Below, piece by piece: positions 1 through 7,648 of a DNA stretch of 41,050 nt (within the stretch, counting starts at the first letter, position 1; every line of letters begins with the position of its first letter). The notes below the pieces were generated by a model that was given only the letters and a program-made list of their open reading frames with translations, did no database searches and was not told the origin of the DNA. This DNA comes from an uncultured Collinsella sp. GTDB taxonomy: Bacteria; Actinomycetota; Coriobacteriia; Coriobacteriales; Coriobacteriaceae. The position numbers and the translations under genes are program-made. Where the stretch lies: assembly GCA_902494765.1 (NCBI GenBank), contig CABUUK010000011.1:1-41050 (forward strand), written 5' to 3'.

Positions 1-11
1 AGGTAAGATTG

Positions 12-50
12 AAGGGCCTGACCCCGGAGGAGTACCGGAATCAGGCCCTT
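12..50. terminator. Hairpin at left edge, possible terminator
   Basis: Ten-base perfect arms AAGGGCCTGA and TCAGGCCCTT enclose a loop that itself contains CCGG twice. No clear T-tract follows on the plus strand, so it is either a weak terminator of a gene left of the window or simply a structured intergenic palindrome. Confidence 0.4.
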
Positions 51-147
51 GCGGCCTAGTCGCTATTTAGGGCGTCCAAGATTTGGGGCGCAGTTCAACA
101 TCCGGTGGCGGGTTCTTTTTTTGTTTCGCGCATGTAGGAAGGACATC

Positions 148-1083
148 ATGGAAAGCCGCAAGCCGTATCTCGCCACCCTACCCGGACTCATCCTGGGCTG
201 CCTCGTTTGCTGCGCACTCTGGGGGTCGGCTTTTCCCTGCATCAAGATCGGCTACGCGCTCTTTGGCATCCCGGCGCACGATAGCGCCTCGCAACTGCTC
301 TTCGCGGGCCTGCGCCTCACCCTTGCCGGCACGCTGGTCATTGTTGGTATGAGCGTCGCCCAGCGCCGTCCGCTCGTTCCGCAGGCGCGCGACATAAAAC
401 CTATCCTCACGCTGTCGCTCTTCCAGACCATCGGTCAGTATTTCTTTTTCTACCTTGGCCTCTCACGAGCAAGCGCCATGTCGAGCTCCATCATCGAGGC
501 CAGCGCCAACTTCCTAGCCATCCTCTTTGCCGCCCTGGCGTTTCGCACCGAAAAGCTCGATGCGGCCAAGGTGCTCGGCTGCGTGCTGGGCTTTGCCGGC
601 GTCGCACTCGTCAACCTTTCGGGCGCGGACGGAACCTTTGGCTTTACGCTCGACGGCGAGGGCTTTATCCTGGCCTCCACCGTCGCGGGTGCCCTTTCGA
701 CCTGCCTGATCGGTATCTTCTCGCGCGAGCACGACGGCGTCCTGCTTGCCGGCTGGCAGTTCTTGGTCGGTGGCCTCGTCCTCACCGCTATCGGCTTTCT
801 GATGGACGGCGTGCTCTCCCCCACGGCGATCGTCCCCGCCATCGCGCTCATCGTCTATATGGCGCTTATCTCCGCGGTCGCCTACTCGCTGTGGTCGCGT
901 CTGCTTGCCGTCAATCCCGTCAGCCGCGTCTCGGTCTTTGGGTTTATGAACCCGGTCTTTGGCGTGCTGCTGAGCGCGCTGCTGCTCGGCGAGGGCGCTG
1001 GCACGAGTCCCGTTACCGTACTTGTTGCCCTGCTCTTGGTCTGCAGCGGCATCATCATCGTCAACAGGCCCAAAAAGGCCTAA
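148..1083 (+). CDS. DMT-family (EamA) transporter
   Basis: A 311-residue integral membrane protein made of two repeated EamA halves with about ten hydrophobic segments, the usual size for drug/metabolite-transporter (RhaT/YdcZ-like) exporters. The first half runs from the GxxxPxxKIGY-like stretch near residue 35 and the second half starts near residue 165 (EGFILASTVAGALSTC). The frame stays open for 33 codons upstream, but the ATG at 148 is preceded by AGGAAGGA at 136-143 and begins a typical short cytosolic N-terminus, so I chose it. The substrate cannot be read from the sequence; relatives export amino acids, metabolites or drugs. It stands alone, ends at a hairpin terminator and converges on the next gene. 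Confidence 0.85.
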   Translation: MESRKPYLATLPGLILGCLVCCALWGSAFPCIKIGYALFGIPAHDSASQLLFAGLRLTLAGTLVIVGMSVAQRRPLVPQARDIKPILTLSLFQTIGQYFFFYLGLSRASAMSSSIIEASANFLAILFAALAFRTEKLDAAKVLGCVLGFAGVALVNLSGADGTFGFTLDGEGFILASTVAGALSTCLIGIFSREHDGVLLAGWQFLVGGLVLTAIGFLMDGVLSPTAIVPAIALIVYMALISAVAYSLWSRLLAVNPVSRVSVFGFMNPVFGVLLSALLLGEGAGTSPVTVLVALLLVCSGIIIVNRPKKA

Positions 1084-1160
1084 CGAACTGCCCTTATTTA
1101 GCAGACGGGATTCGCATACTTTAGCTTAATGGAGTACATCGGTGAGCTGAGGGCCGCCAC

Positions 1161-1184
1161 GCACGCAAGCGTGCGCCCCTTTTT
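1161..1184 (+). terminator. Terminator between convergent genes
   Basis: Perfect GCACGC-AA-GCGTGC hairpin followed by CCCCTTTTTC. It ends the transporter transcript just before the convergent diguanylate cyclase gene. Confidence 0.7.
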
Positions 1185-2327
1185 CTAGCGTATCTGGACG
1201 CCGGCCTTCTTCTTCTCGCCCTTGACGCGATAGAGCTCCGCATCGGCGGCGCGAAGCAGGTCTTGCCAGGTATCGACACCATCGCCGACCCGGGCATAGC
1301 CGATGGACATCCGCAACGAATACGGCACCTCGGCACGCGCCAACTCATCGTTGATTGCCGTACACAGGCCGATGATATCCTGCTCCGTCGCTGCCTTTTG
1401 GAGCACCACGAACTCATCGCCGCCATAACGTGCGATAAAGCCACCAGACGCCGAGCAGACCTCTTTGAGCGTAGCAGATACGACCTGGAGGGCATGGTCG
1501 CCCTCCACATGTCCATAGTGATCGTTAATCTGCTTAAAGCCGTCGGCGTCCATCATAAGCAGATACACATCTTCGGCCTGATCCACATTTGAGAACAGCG
1601 ACAGCATATAGGTCTCAAAACGGTTGCGATTGTTAAGGCCAGTCAACGGATCGGTCGAGATCAGCTGCTCCTGGTAGATGATGTAGAGTAGCAATATGCT
1701 AATCATTATGCCGACACAAAGGCCGGGCACCGATAATACAACCTGAAAGGTACCGCCCACCAGGGCCGGAATGGCGAAAAATGCCAAGGTTCGATAGATG
1801 GCCTTCGTTTGCAGGCTTTCGACTTTTCGAGCCTGAATAAAGGCATGCAAGGACGTATATATGACGTAGCAGTAGCTAACGATAGGCTGAATCATATAAA
1901 GCGCTCCGCGACGATATACGCCCTGCGCATCGATATAGAACATAGTGTGCGTCCAGTAGCTGGTAAATGCCAACACGACCACCAATGCGGTTGGCAACGT
2001 TAAAAGTACCACCCTATAGGGCGTGGTCAGGAGCCGCGAGCCCTGCATCGTCTCGGAATAGAAAAACCAAATGAGGCACGCGATAGCAAAGAGCGAAAAC
2101 GAAACCGCGTTGGAAATCCAGTTGGCCGTGATGCCTACAGGAGTGCTCACGCCGTCCGAGAGCGTCCAGATCATATCGAAGAAAATGTAGGCAGCAGACG
2201 TGTAGCCCAGCATGCTAAACAAAAGCTGCTGGGTGCTCGAGAACAGGGAGCGACGGCTTCGTACGGCAAGCCCGATAAGAATAATCATGCATAGCAGGAA
2301 TATCTCGATCTTGAGTGCCTTAACCAC
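1185..2327 (-). CDS. Membrane diguanylate cyclase (GGDEF)
   Basis: Predicted to make cyclic di-GMP from two GTP. With the chosen start the protein has 380 residues: roughly 200 residues of hydrophobic N-terminus with about six membrane segments, then a GGDEF domain beginning near DPLTGLNNRNRF. The catalytic motif is intact (RYGGDEFVVL). The RxxD inhibitory site expected five residues upstream is absent (the stretch reads SASGGFIA), so product inhibition at that site is unlikely. The frame is open upstream to 2555 but that part reads as low-complexity translation; a GTG at 2327 with AAGGGA nine bases upstream directly precedes the first membrane helix. The N-terminal membrane part resembles a generic ligand sensor; its signal is unknown. 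Confidence 0.8.
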   Translation of the reverse strand: MVKALKIEIFLLCMIILIGLAVRSRRSLFSSTQQLLFSMLGYTSAAYIFFDMIWTLSDGVSTPVGITANWISNAVSFSLFAIACLIWFFYSETMQGSRLLTTPYRVVLLTLPTALVVVLAFTSYWTHTMFYIDAQGVYRRGALYMIQPIVSYCYVIYTSLHAFIQARKVESLQTKAIYRTLAFFAIPALVGGTFQVVLSVPGLCVGIMISILLLYIIYQEQLISTDPLTGLNNRNRFETYMLSLFSNVDQAEDVYLLMMDADGFKQINDHYGHVEGDHALQVVSATLKEVCSASGGFIARYGGDEFVVLQKAATEQDIIGLCTAINDELARAEVPYSLRMSIGYARVGDGVDTWQDLLRAADAELYRVKGEKKKAGVQIR

Positions 2328-2428
2328 TAGACGCCATCCCTTCAATATCCAAGTGGTCAGAATCGCCCGATTCGTGTCTAGGCAATAAACACCCCTTACT
2401 CCGTAGGGGTAAAGGGAATAATAGCAGA

Positions 2429-2468
2429 GCGCCCGAACGTTGCTGCAAGACAGCTCTCGTTCGGGCGC
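2429..2468 (-). terminator. Terminator of the kdgT-like gene
   Basis: Eleven-base perfect arms GCGCCCGAACG and CGTTCGGGCGC with an 18-base loop lie 50 bases after the permease stop and before the cyclase start. Only a weak T-rich stretch follows on the minus strand. Confidence 0.55.
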
Positions 2469-2517
2469 CCATACGGCGCGAATTGCACACGCCGGCTTGA
2501 TTGACTCGCGTCGACGA

Positions 2518-3540
2518 TTACTCGCCGTCGATGTCGGTCGCGACGGCTTCCTCAATAGCCTCGACGCCTTCGACCGACAGATCCTCTTCGCCGTGGCAGA
2601 ACTTCTTATCGACCCAGCCAGTCAGAATCGGAGCCATGATCGCCGTGATGATAACGGCGGTGGCGATCTGAGCGTACGCGGTGGGCGCAAGCTCGGCGTA
2701 GCGCGGTGCGACCTCGGCGAGGGCAACCGGTGTGGTCATAGCCGTGCCGGCAATGGTGGAGCAAGCCACAGCGGCCTTGCCATTGCCGCCGCACAGACGC
2801 TCGAACGCAAAGGTGATGGGACCGACGACAAACAGCGTGACAAGGCCCAGCAAGATGCCGGAAATACCGCCGGTGATAAAGCTCGACAGGCTCATGGACG
2901 CACCGAGCTGAAATCCGATGACGGCAATCGCGGGATTGGCACCGGGAACCAGCAAGTTCTTGATAAACGGGAACAGGTTGCCCAGAACCATGCCGATAAC
3001 GAGTGGCAAGATGGAGCCGATAATGGTGCCAATGGGAATGTTGGCGAGGCCGGAAACACCGAGGATGATCATCGTGACGGCGGGGCCAGCCGTAAAGAAC
3101 AGGATACCGACGGCGCCCTGCTCGGACTCATCGCCGAACTCGCCCATGATGCCCGTATAGAGCGCCATGTTGCAAAACGTGATGCCGCCGATGATAGACA
3201 CGGAGCTCAAACCCAGGAAGTTGTCGTTAAAGAAATACGCCACGCCCAAGCCGAGAGCCGCCGCTACGACGAGCTTGGAGATCAGCACGACGATACCGGT
3301 CTTGATGGCACCCGGCGTGGACTTAAAGCTGATGCCGGCGCCCACAAACAGCAGGATCGCGGCGACGATGGTATTGGAGCCACCGCGGCAGGCAGCCGTA
3401 AAGAAGCCGCCGATCTCAAAAACCTGCGGGCAGAAGGTGTTGAGCAAAAGGCCGACGATCATCGGATAGATCATGATGTCACCCGGGATGCGCGGGACCT
3501 TGAATTTCTTTTGCTCGTTGGCGGTTGCTTCCTGTGCCAT
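2518..3540 (-). CDS. kdgT: 2-keto-3-deoxygluconate permease
   Basis: A 340-residue membrane protein with about ten hydrophobic segments, matching the KdgT family that imports 2-keto-3-deoxygluconate, an intermediate of pectin and uronate breakdown, by cation symport. Family-like features include the early PGDIMIYPMIVGLLLNTFCP segment and the central glycine-rich helices (SVSIIGGITFCNMALYTGIMGEFGDESEQGAVG). The ATG at 3540 has GGGGGTTT upstream and fits the family N-terminus better than the in-frame upstream start at 3570. No KDG kinase, aldolase or uronate gene is adjacent, so the substrate assignment rests on family alone. An acidic tail of about 30 residues follows the last helix. Confidence 0.82.
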   Translation of the reverse strand: MAQEATANEQKKFKVPRIPGDIMIYPMIVGLLLNTFCPQVFEIGGFFTAACRGGSNTIVAAILLFVGAGISFKSTPGAIKTGIVVLISKLVVAAALGLGVAYFFNDNFLGLSSVSIIGGITFCNMALYTGIMGEFGDESEQGAVGILFFTAGPAVTMIILGVSGLANIPIGTIIGSILPLVIGMVLGNLFPFIKNLLVPGANPAIAVIGFQLGASMSLSSFITGGISGILLGLVTLFVVGPITFAFERLCGGNGKAAVACSTIAGTAMTTPVALAEVAPRYAELAPTAYAQIATAVIITAIMAPILTGWVDKKFCHGEEDLSVEGVEAIEEAVATDIDGE

Positions 3541-3682
3541 GAAACCCCCATTTCCGCTGACGGGGAACAAAAGCCCACGTCATGCTTTGCTACGGTAAAG
3601 TTTGACCATGGTACCAGAAGAAGCAGACCAGTTCGATGAGAAATTCGATTCGTTAGGCCAAGACGGCAAGCGCGCCTTGCTC

Positions 3683-4006
3683 TTACACGAGGCTCAAGGC
3701 GATATAGAGCACGATGCCCGAAACGCAGCACAACAACATCGATTTTGTCTTTATCGCCATCACCACGACGCCGGCGGCCGCGATCCAAGGAACCACGCCC
3801 GGCCACAGCCCCGCATCGAAGGCCCCAGGGTTTACCAAGTCGTTGGCGACCAGCGCAGCAAAGGCGGCCGGCGGAATGTAGCCCAAGGCCTCGGTAACGC
3901 GGGGCGACAGCGTTCGTCCACGCAAGGCAAACGCCGGGGCGATGCGGAAGAACGCGATGGCCGCCCACGACGACAGCCACAGGACCAAAAACTCATTAAC
4001 GGGCAT
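3683..4006 (-). CDS. azlD: AzlD-type branched-chain amino-acid export subunit
   Basis: A 107-residue protein with about four hydrophobic helices, the size and pattern of AzlD. It works with the larger AzlC to export branched-chain amino acids and analogues such as azaleucine. The segment RTLSPRVTEALGYIPPAAFAALVANDL matches the conserved centre of the family. I chose the ATG at 4006: it overlaps the end of azlC by 11 bases with a GGAAGTGG stretch upstream, typical of translationally coupled azlCD pairs. The longer frame to 4060 would extend into azlC without a ribosome site. Confidence 0.82.
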   Translation of the reverse strand: MPVNEFLVLWLSSWAAIAFFRIAPAFALRGRTLSPRVTEALGYIPPAAFAALVANDLVNPGAFDAGLWPGVVPWIAAAGVVVMAIKTKSMLLCCVSGIVLYIALSLV

Positions 4007-4688
4007 CGCGGGCACCACTTCCATCCGTAAGGGCATCGCACGCGAGCGCCACGGCAACACCGACGAGCACGCTCACCGGCACGGCGACATTCGTCCACCC
4101 CAAAAACTTGCATATGGCGACGGACACTGCAGCCAAAACGGCGGCTACGATATTGCCGCGCGACAGTTGCTGCGAACAGAGCAAGCAGATAAAGAGCGAA
4201 GTGCAGACAAAACCCGCAATAGCGGTGGGAACATCGATGACGGCGCCGACAACGGCGCCCATCGTGCACGAGACGCCCCACGTTGCGATGAGGACCACGT
4301 TGAGCGCAAAGGACTCGCGCGGACCCCAGTCATCCCCCTCAACCAGCTTAGCCAACGAGATGCCGTATGCCTCCTCGGTGAGCGTCGCGGCAACCGCCAG
4401 CGTTTGGCGCTTCGAGGCGCCCGTCAGATGCGGTGCGATCGATGCCGAATAAAGTGCAAAGCGCGAGGAGATGGCGGCGACGGAGGCGACGATCGATGCC
4501 GCCGGCACGCCCGCCAGCCACAGGTTGCAGATCATGAACTGCCCGCTGCCTGTCACGAACGTGCTACTCAGGGCAAAGACCATCCAGGGCTCCATCCCCG
4601 TCTGCGCCATAATCATTCCGCACGGCGCGCCTATCGCAACATAGGTAAGCATCACCGGCCAGACAGTTTTAACGATTTTGAACACCAT
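3996..4688 (-). CDS. azlC: AzlC-type branched-chain amino-acid exporter
   Basis: A 230-residue membrane protein of the AzlC (BrnF) family, the main subunit of a two-part exporter for branched-chain amino acids. The N-terminal GAPCGMIMAQTGMEPWMVFALSS and the later LTEEAYGISL segments are family hallmarks. Start: ATG at 4688 with AAGGA about six bases upstream; the open frame continues to 4796 but is out of character. It overlaps azlD, so the two form one transcript, divergent from the HD-domain gene at 4816. No Lrp-type regulator is adjacent. Confidence 0.85.
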   Translation of the reverse strand: MVFKIVKTVWPVMLTYVAIGAPCGMIMAQTGMEPWMVFALSSTFVTGSGQFMICNLWLAGVPAASIVASVAAISSRFALYSASIAPHLTGASKRQTLAVAATLTEEAYGISLAKLVEGDDWGPRESFALNVVLIATWGVSCTMGAVVGAVIDVPTAIAGFVCTSLFICLLCSQQLSRGNIVAAVLAAVSVAICKFLGWTNVAVPVSVLVGVAVALACDALTDGSGARDAR

Positions 4689-4815
4689 AACGTTCCTTAT
4701 CCCGACAAGACATCCGAGCCGCATGCAACGATGCGGCAGATTTATCGTCCGGCGGCAACCGGGTTCACCTACAATTGCCACCGGATCGAAGGACACAACT
4801 TTTTAGGAAGTCATT

Positions 4816-5628
4816 ATGACAGCTATCGATCGAACGCGGGCAGCCAGGGCCTTCAAGACCTATACCGATGCCTACGATACCACCAATCCGCGCATCGCAC
4901 TCAAAATCGAGCACACCTATCACGTGGCGGAAGTGTGCGATGCCGTGGCGCGCGAGCAGAACTGGTCGACAGAGGATATTGACCTGGCCTGGCTTTGCGG
5001 CCTGCTGCACGATATGGGCCGCTTTGAGCAGCTGCGACGCTGGGACACCTTTAAAGATGCCGAGAGCATGAGCCATGCAGCGTTGGGCGTCGAGGTCCTC
5101 TTTGGCGAGAATCCCGCCGATGCACCAGCCGCAACGAGCATCCGCAATTTTATTGAGGCCGACGAGAACGACGAGCTCATTCGCGCGAGCATTGCCTATC
5201 ACAGCGATTTCCGCCTACCCGCGCAGCTCGATAAGCGCACCCAGAGCTTCTGCGACATCGTGCGCGACGGCGACAAGATCGACATAATGCGCACCATCGC
5301 TGACAGTACCGTCGACACCATCCTCAAAGTGAATGAGGACACGTTTCTTTCCAGTGGCTTCTCGGCGCCGACGCTCGCCGCCTTTGACGAGCGCCGGTGC
5401 GTCGCACGCGATGAGCGCGAGGAGCCGGCAGACTTCCTGGTAGGGCTCATCTGCTTTATGTTTGAACTTGTCTATCCCGCAAGCCGCGCGCTGGCGCGCG
5501 AGCAGGGCGATATCTACCGCCTGCTCGACGCACCCTTTGGCATTAAACGGCCCTTTACCGATCCCGCCACACAGGCGACCTGGGAGCGCCTCAAAGGCGA
5601 GATGCGCACCTGGCTGGCAGGCGCCTAG
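4816..5628 (+). CDS. HD-domain metal-dependent hydrolase
   Basis: A 270-residue soluble protein with an HD phosphohydrolase domain: H33 in KIEHTYHVAEV, the HD doublet at 65-66 in CGLLHDMGRFEQLRRW, a histidine in AYHSDFRLP near residue 136 and the closing aspartate region RDGDKIDIMR. These residues form a divalent-metal site that cleaves phosphate esters, usually of nucleotides. The exact substrate cannot be told. AGGAAG lies just before the ATG. It is divergent from azlCD and convergent with etfA; its TAG stop shares a CTAG palindrome with the etfA stop. Confidence 0.8.
   Translation: MTAIDRTRAARAFKTYTDAYDTTNPRIALKIEHTYHVAEVCDAVAREQNWSTEDIDLAWLCGLLHDMGRFEQLRRWDTFKDAESMSHAALGVEVLFGENPADAPAATSIRNFIEADENDELIRASIAYHSDFRLPAQLDKRTQSFCDIVRDGDKIDIMRTIADSTVDTILKVNEDTFLSSGFSAPTLAAFDERRCVARDEREEPADFLVGLICFMFELVYPASRALAREQGDIYRLLDAPFGIKRPFTDPATQATWERLKGEMRTWLAGA
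5625..5628. other. Shared CTAG stop of two convergent genes
   Basis: The four bases CTAG are palindromic: TAG at 5626-5628 stops the plus-strand HD gene and the same bases read on the minus strand stop etfA. No intergenic terminator separates the two transcripts, so their 3' ends must overlap. Confidence 0.85.
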
Positions 5629-6830
5629 CGCTCAAGCTGAGCCAGCAGCTCTTCGACAACCTCAACGGCATCACCGACGACCTTATACTGGGCGGCGCCA
5701 AAGATGGGAGCATCCGGGTCCTCGTTAATGGCGATAATGCACTCCGCCCCGCCAATGCCGGCGAGATGCTGGATAGCGCCCGAGACACCGATGCTCACGA
5801 GGAGCTTCGGCGAGACCGATACGCCCGTCTGACCGATCTGATGGCGATACTCCAGCCAGCCGGCCTCCACAACGGGTCGCGTGCAGCCAAGCTCGGCTCC
5901 CAGAGCCTCGGCGAGCCTTCGCATCAACGGCAGGTTTTTCTTGAAACCAATGCCGCGACCCACCACGACCAGGCGCTCGGCATTGGCGATCGAGGGCTGC
6001 TGTCCCCACTCCTCGGCGGGAATCGAGATCTCGACACGAGCCTTAGCATCATCCGCAAGCGATATCTGGGTGATCGTGCCAGAGCGGCCGTAGTCGAAGT
6101 CGGGAGCCTTAAAGATACCGGGGCGCACCGTTGCCATCTGGGGACGATGATTGGGGCAGACGATGGTGGCCATCAGGTTGCCGCCAAACGCCGGACGCGT
6201 CTGTTGCAGCAGTCCCGTCTCTGTATCCATCGAAAGTACGGTGCAGTCAGCCGTAAGGCCCGCCTGCAAACGCACGGCAACGCCGGGTGCCAGTTCGCGA
6301 CCAAAAGCGGTCGCACCGTATAGGATGGCCTCGGGTTTGCGTTCGGCTACCAAATCGCAGATCAAGCGGGCGTAGACCTCCGCATCGTTTTGGCGCAGGC
6401 GCTCGTCGCGACAGGCCAGGACTTCGTCGGCGCCCGCGCAAACCAGATGCTCCAGGTCCCCGAGCGAGCCCTCGGGGCTCATGCCGACCAGTGCCACCAG
6501 ACGGCAGCCGCGAGCATCGGCAAGCTCGCGCCCCTTGCCCATAAGCTCATAGGCAACGGGAGTCACCGTATCGTGCTCGTCGGTCTGCACGAAGACCCAA
6601 ATGTCTCGATATGCATCAAGGTCCACCGCACCAGCGGCCTCGTCACACTCGATCGAGATAGCGTTGACAGGGCAGGCGTCGACGCACCCACCGCATAGGA
6701 TACAGCCGTCGGTTACGCGGGCGCATCGGTTGGGACGCTCGCCCTCCACCACAATGCCGCCCGAGGCGCAGGCGCGAACGCAGCGACCGCAGCCGATACA
6801 GGCTTCGCTATCGATAATCAGTCCGCTCAT
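5625..6830 (-). CDS. etfA: Ferredoxin-fused electron-transfer flavoprotein alpha subunit
   Basis: A 401-residue EtfA carrying an N-terminal ferredoxin module. Eight cysteines (C11, C14, C17, C21 and C43, C46, C49, C53) make two CxxCxxCxxxC sites for [4Fe-4S] clusters. The ETF alpha domain follows, and its C-terminal FAD-binding part is complete (TRPVVEAGW, QIGQTG, ISPKL-like and SGAIQH motifs, then IAINEDPDAPIF). This ferredoxin-EtfA fusion is known from the bifurcating caffeyl-CoA reductase (CarE) and lactate dehydrogenase (LctC) of Acetobacterium. The start directly follows the etfB stop (TAGATG), so the pair is coupled. It is the last gene of a three-gene operon with a flavin 2-hydroxyacid dehydrogenase, making LctC the closest model. 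Confidence 0.9.
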   Translation of the reverse strand: MSGLIIDSEACIGCGRCVRACASGGIVVEGERPNRCARVTDGCILCGGCVDACPVNAISIECDEAAGAVDLDAYRDIWVFVQTDEHDTVTPVAYELMGKGRELADARGCRLVALVGMSPEGSLGDLEHLVCAGADEVLACRDERLRQNDAEVYARLICDLVAERKPEAILYGATAFGRELAPGVAVRLQAGLTADCTVLSMDTETGLLQQTRPAFGGNLMATIVCPNHRPQMATVRPGIFKAPDFDYGRSGTITQISLADDAKARVEISIPAEEWGQQPSIANAERLVVVGRGIGFKKNLPLMRRLAEALGAELGCTRPVVEAGWLEYRHQIGQTGVSVSPKLLVSIGVSGAIQHLAGIGGAECIIAINEDPDAPIFGAAQYKVVGDAVEVVEELLAQLER

Positions 6831-7646
6831 CTATGCCATCCCCTCGATGATCTTGGCAAGTTTTGCCGCCTGCTCGGACGCCGTTCCGTCAACGGCCTCG
6901 CACGTTTGGTCACGGTCGGGCACAAACGAGCGCACGACCTGTGTCGGCGACCCGGCAAGACCGCAACGCGCGGGGTCGGCGTTCACGTCGGCGGCACTGA
7001 CCACGCGCACGTCCGCCTCCTCCGCCGCGCGGATACCGGCAATACTCGGCATACGCAACTGGCCAATCTCCTTGGCAGTCGTCATCGCGCACGGCATCTC
7101 AAGGTACACCGTCTCCTCGCCGGCATCGCATCCGTGAACGAGCGCCAGCGAGCCACAGGTCGTAAAGCCCGCGCTCTGCACGCAGCTCACGTCGGTCACG
7201 CAGGGAATATCAAAGGCACCGGCAAGCTCGGGACCAATCTGGGCCGTATCGCCATCCACCGCCATCTTGCCGCAGATGAGCAGGTCGAAGTCCTCGTCGA
7301 GCGCCTCGATGCCGCACTTGAGGGCATAGGTGGTTGCCAGGGTATCGGCACCTGCAAAGGCGCGATCGGTCAGCAGCAGCGCGTCGTCGGCGCCTCGAGC
7401 GATGCAGTCGCGCAGCAGCGACTCGGTCGCGGGGATGCCCATCGACACCACCGTCACGCGCACATCCATGCCAAAGCCGATAAAGTCGTCCTTCAGCGCC
7501 AGCGCGCATTCCAAAGCGCTCGCGTCAAAGGGATTAATGACCGCCTGTTTGCCATCGCGCACGATGGTATTGGTCTTGGGGTCCATCTTGACCTCGGTGC
7601 TTCCCGGCACGGCCTTGACGCACACCACCATATGGAAATCGCTCAT
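6831..7646 (-). CDS. etfB: Electron-transfer flavoprotein beta subunit
   Basis: A 271-residue EtfB with the family signatures VCVKAVPGSTEVKMDP at the N-terminus, the central LICGKMAVDGDTAQIGPELA and the nucleotide-binding loop around LTTAKEIGQLRMPSI. It pairs with EtfA to bind flavin; in bifurcating complexes EtfB holds the bifurcating FAD and NAD(H). It lies between the dehydrogenase and etfA in one operon. Two starts are possible: GTG at 7652 overlapping the dehydrogenase stop (GTGA), or ATG at 7646 with AGGGGG nine bases upstream; I prefer the ATG. Partner identity strongly suggests an LctB-like role, but ETF from other pathways cannot be excluded by sequence alone. Confidence 0.88.
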   Translation of the reverse strand: MSDFHMVVCVKAVPGSTEVKMDPKTNTIVRDGKQAVINPFDASALECALALKDDFIGFGMDVRVTVVSMGIPATESLLRDCIARGADDALLLTDRAFAGADTLATTYALKCGIEALDEDFDLLICGKMAVDGDTAQIGPELAGAFDIPCVTDVSCVQSAGFTTCGSLALVHGCDAGEETVYLEMPCAMTTAKEIGQLRMPSIAGIRAAEEADVRVVSAADVNADPARCGLAGSPTQVVRSFVPDRDQTCEAVDGTASEQAAKLAKIIEGMA

Positions 7647-7648
7647 CT

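Noticed and set aside
2518..3540. A uronate/pectin-degradation cluster around the KdgT-like permease
   Set aside because: No kinase, aldolase, isomerase or lyase gene is adjacent; neighbours are unrelated.
2440..3639. A 399-codon plus-strand open frame over the permease gene
   Set aside because: The translation is Asp/Arg/Gly/His-rich filler, typical of the antisense of a membrane protein.
3942..4982. A 346-codon plus-strand open frame over azlC and the start of the HD gene
   Set aside because: Crosses two real genes in other frames and shows no domain.
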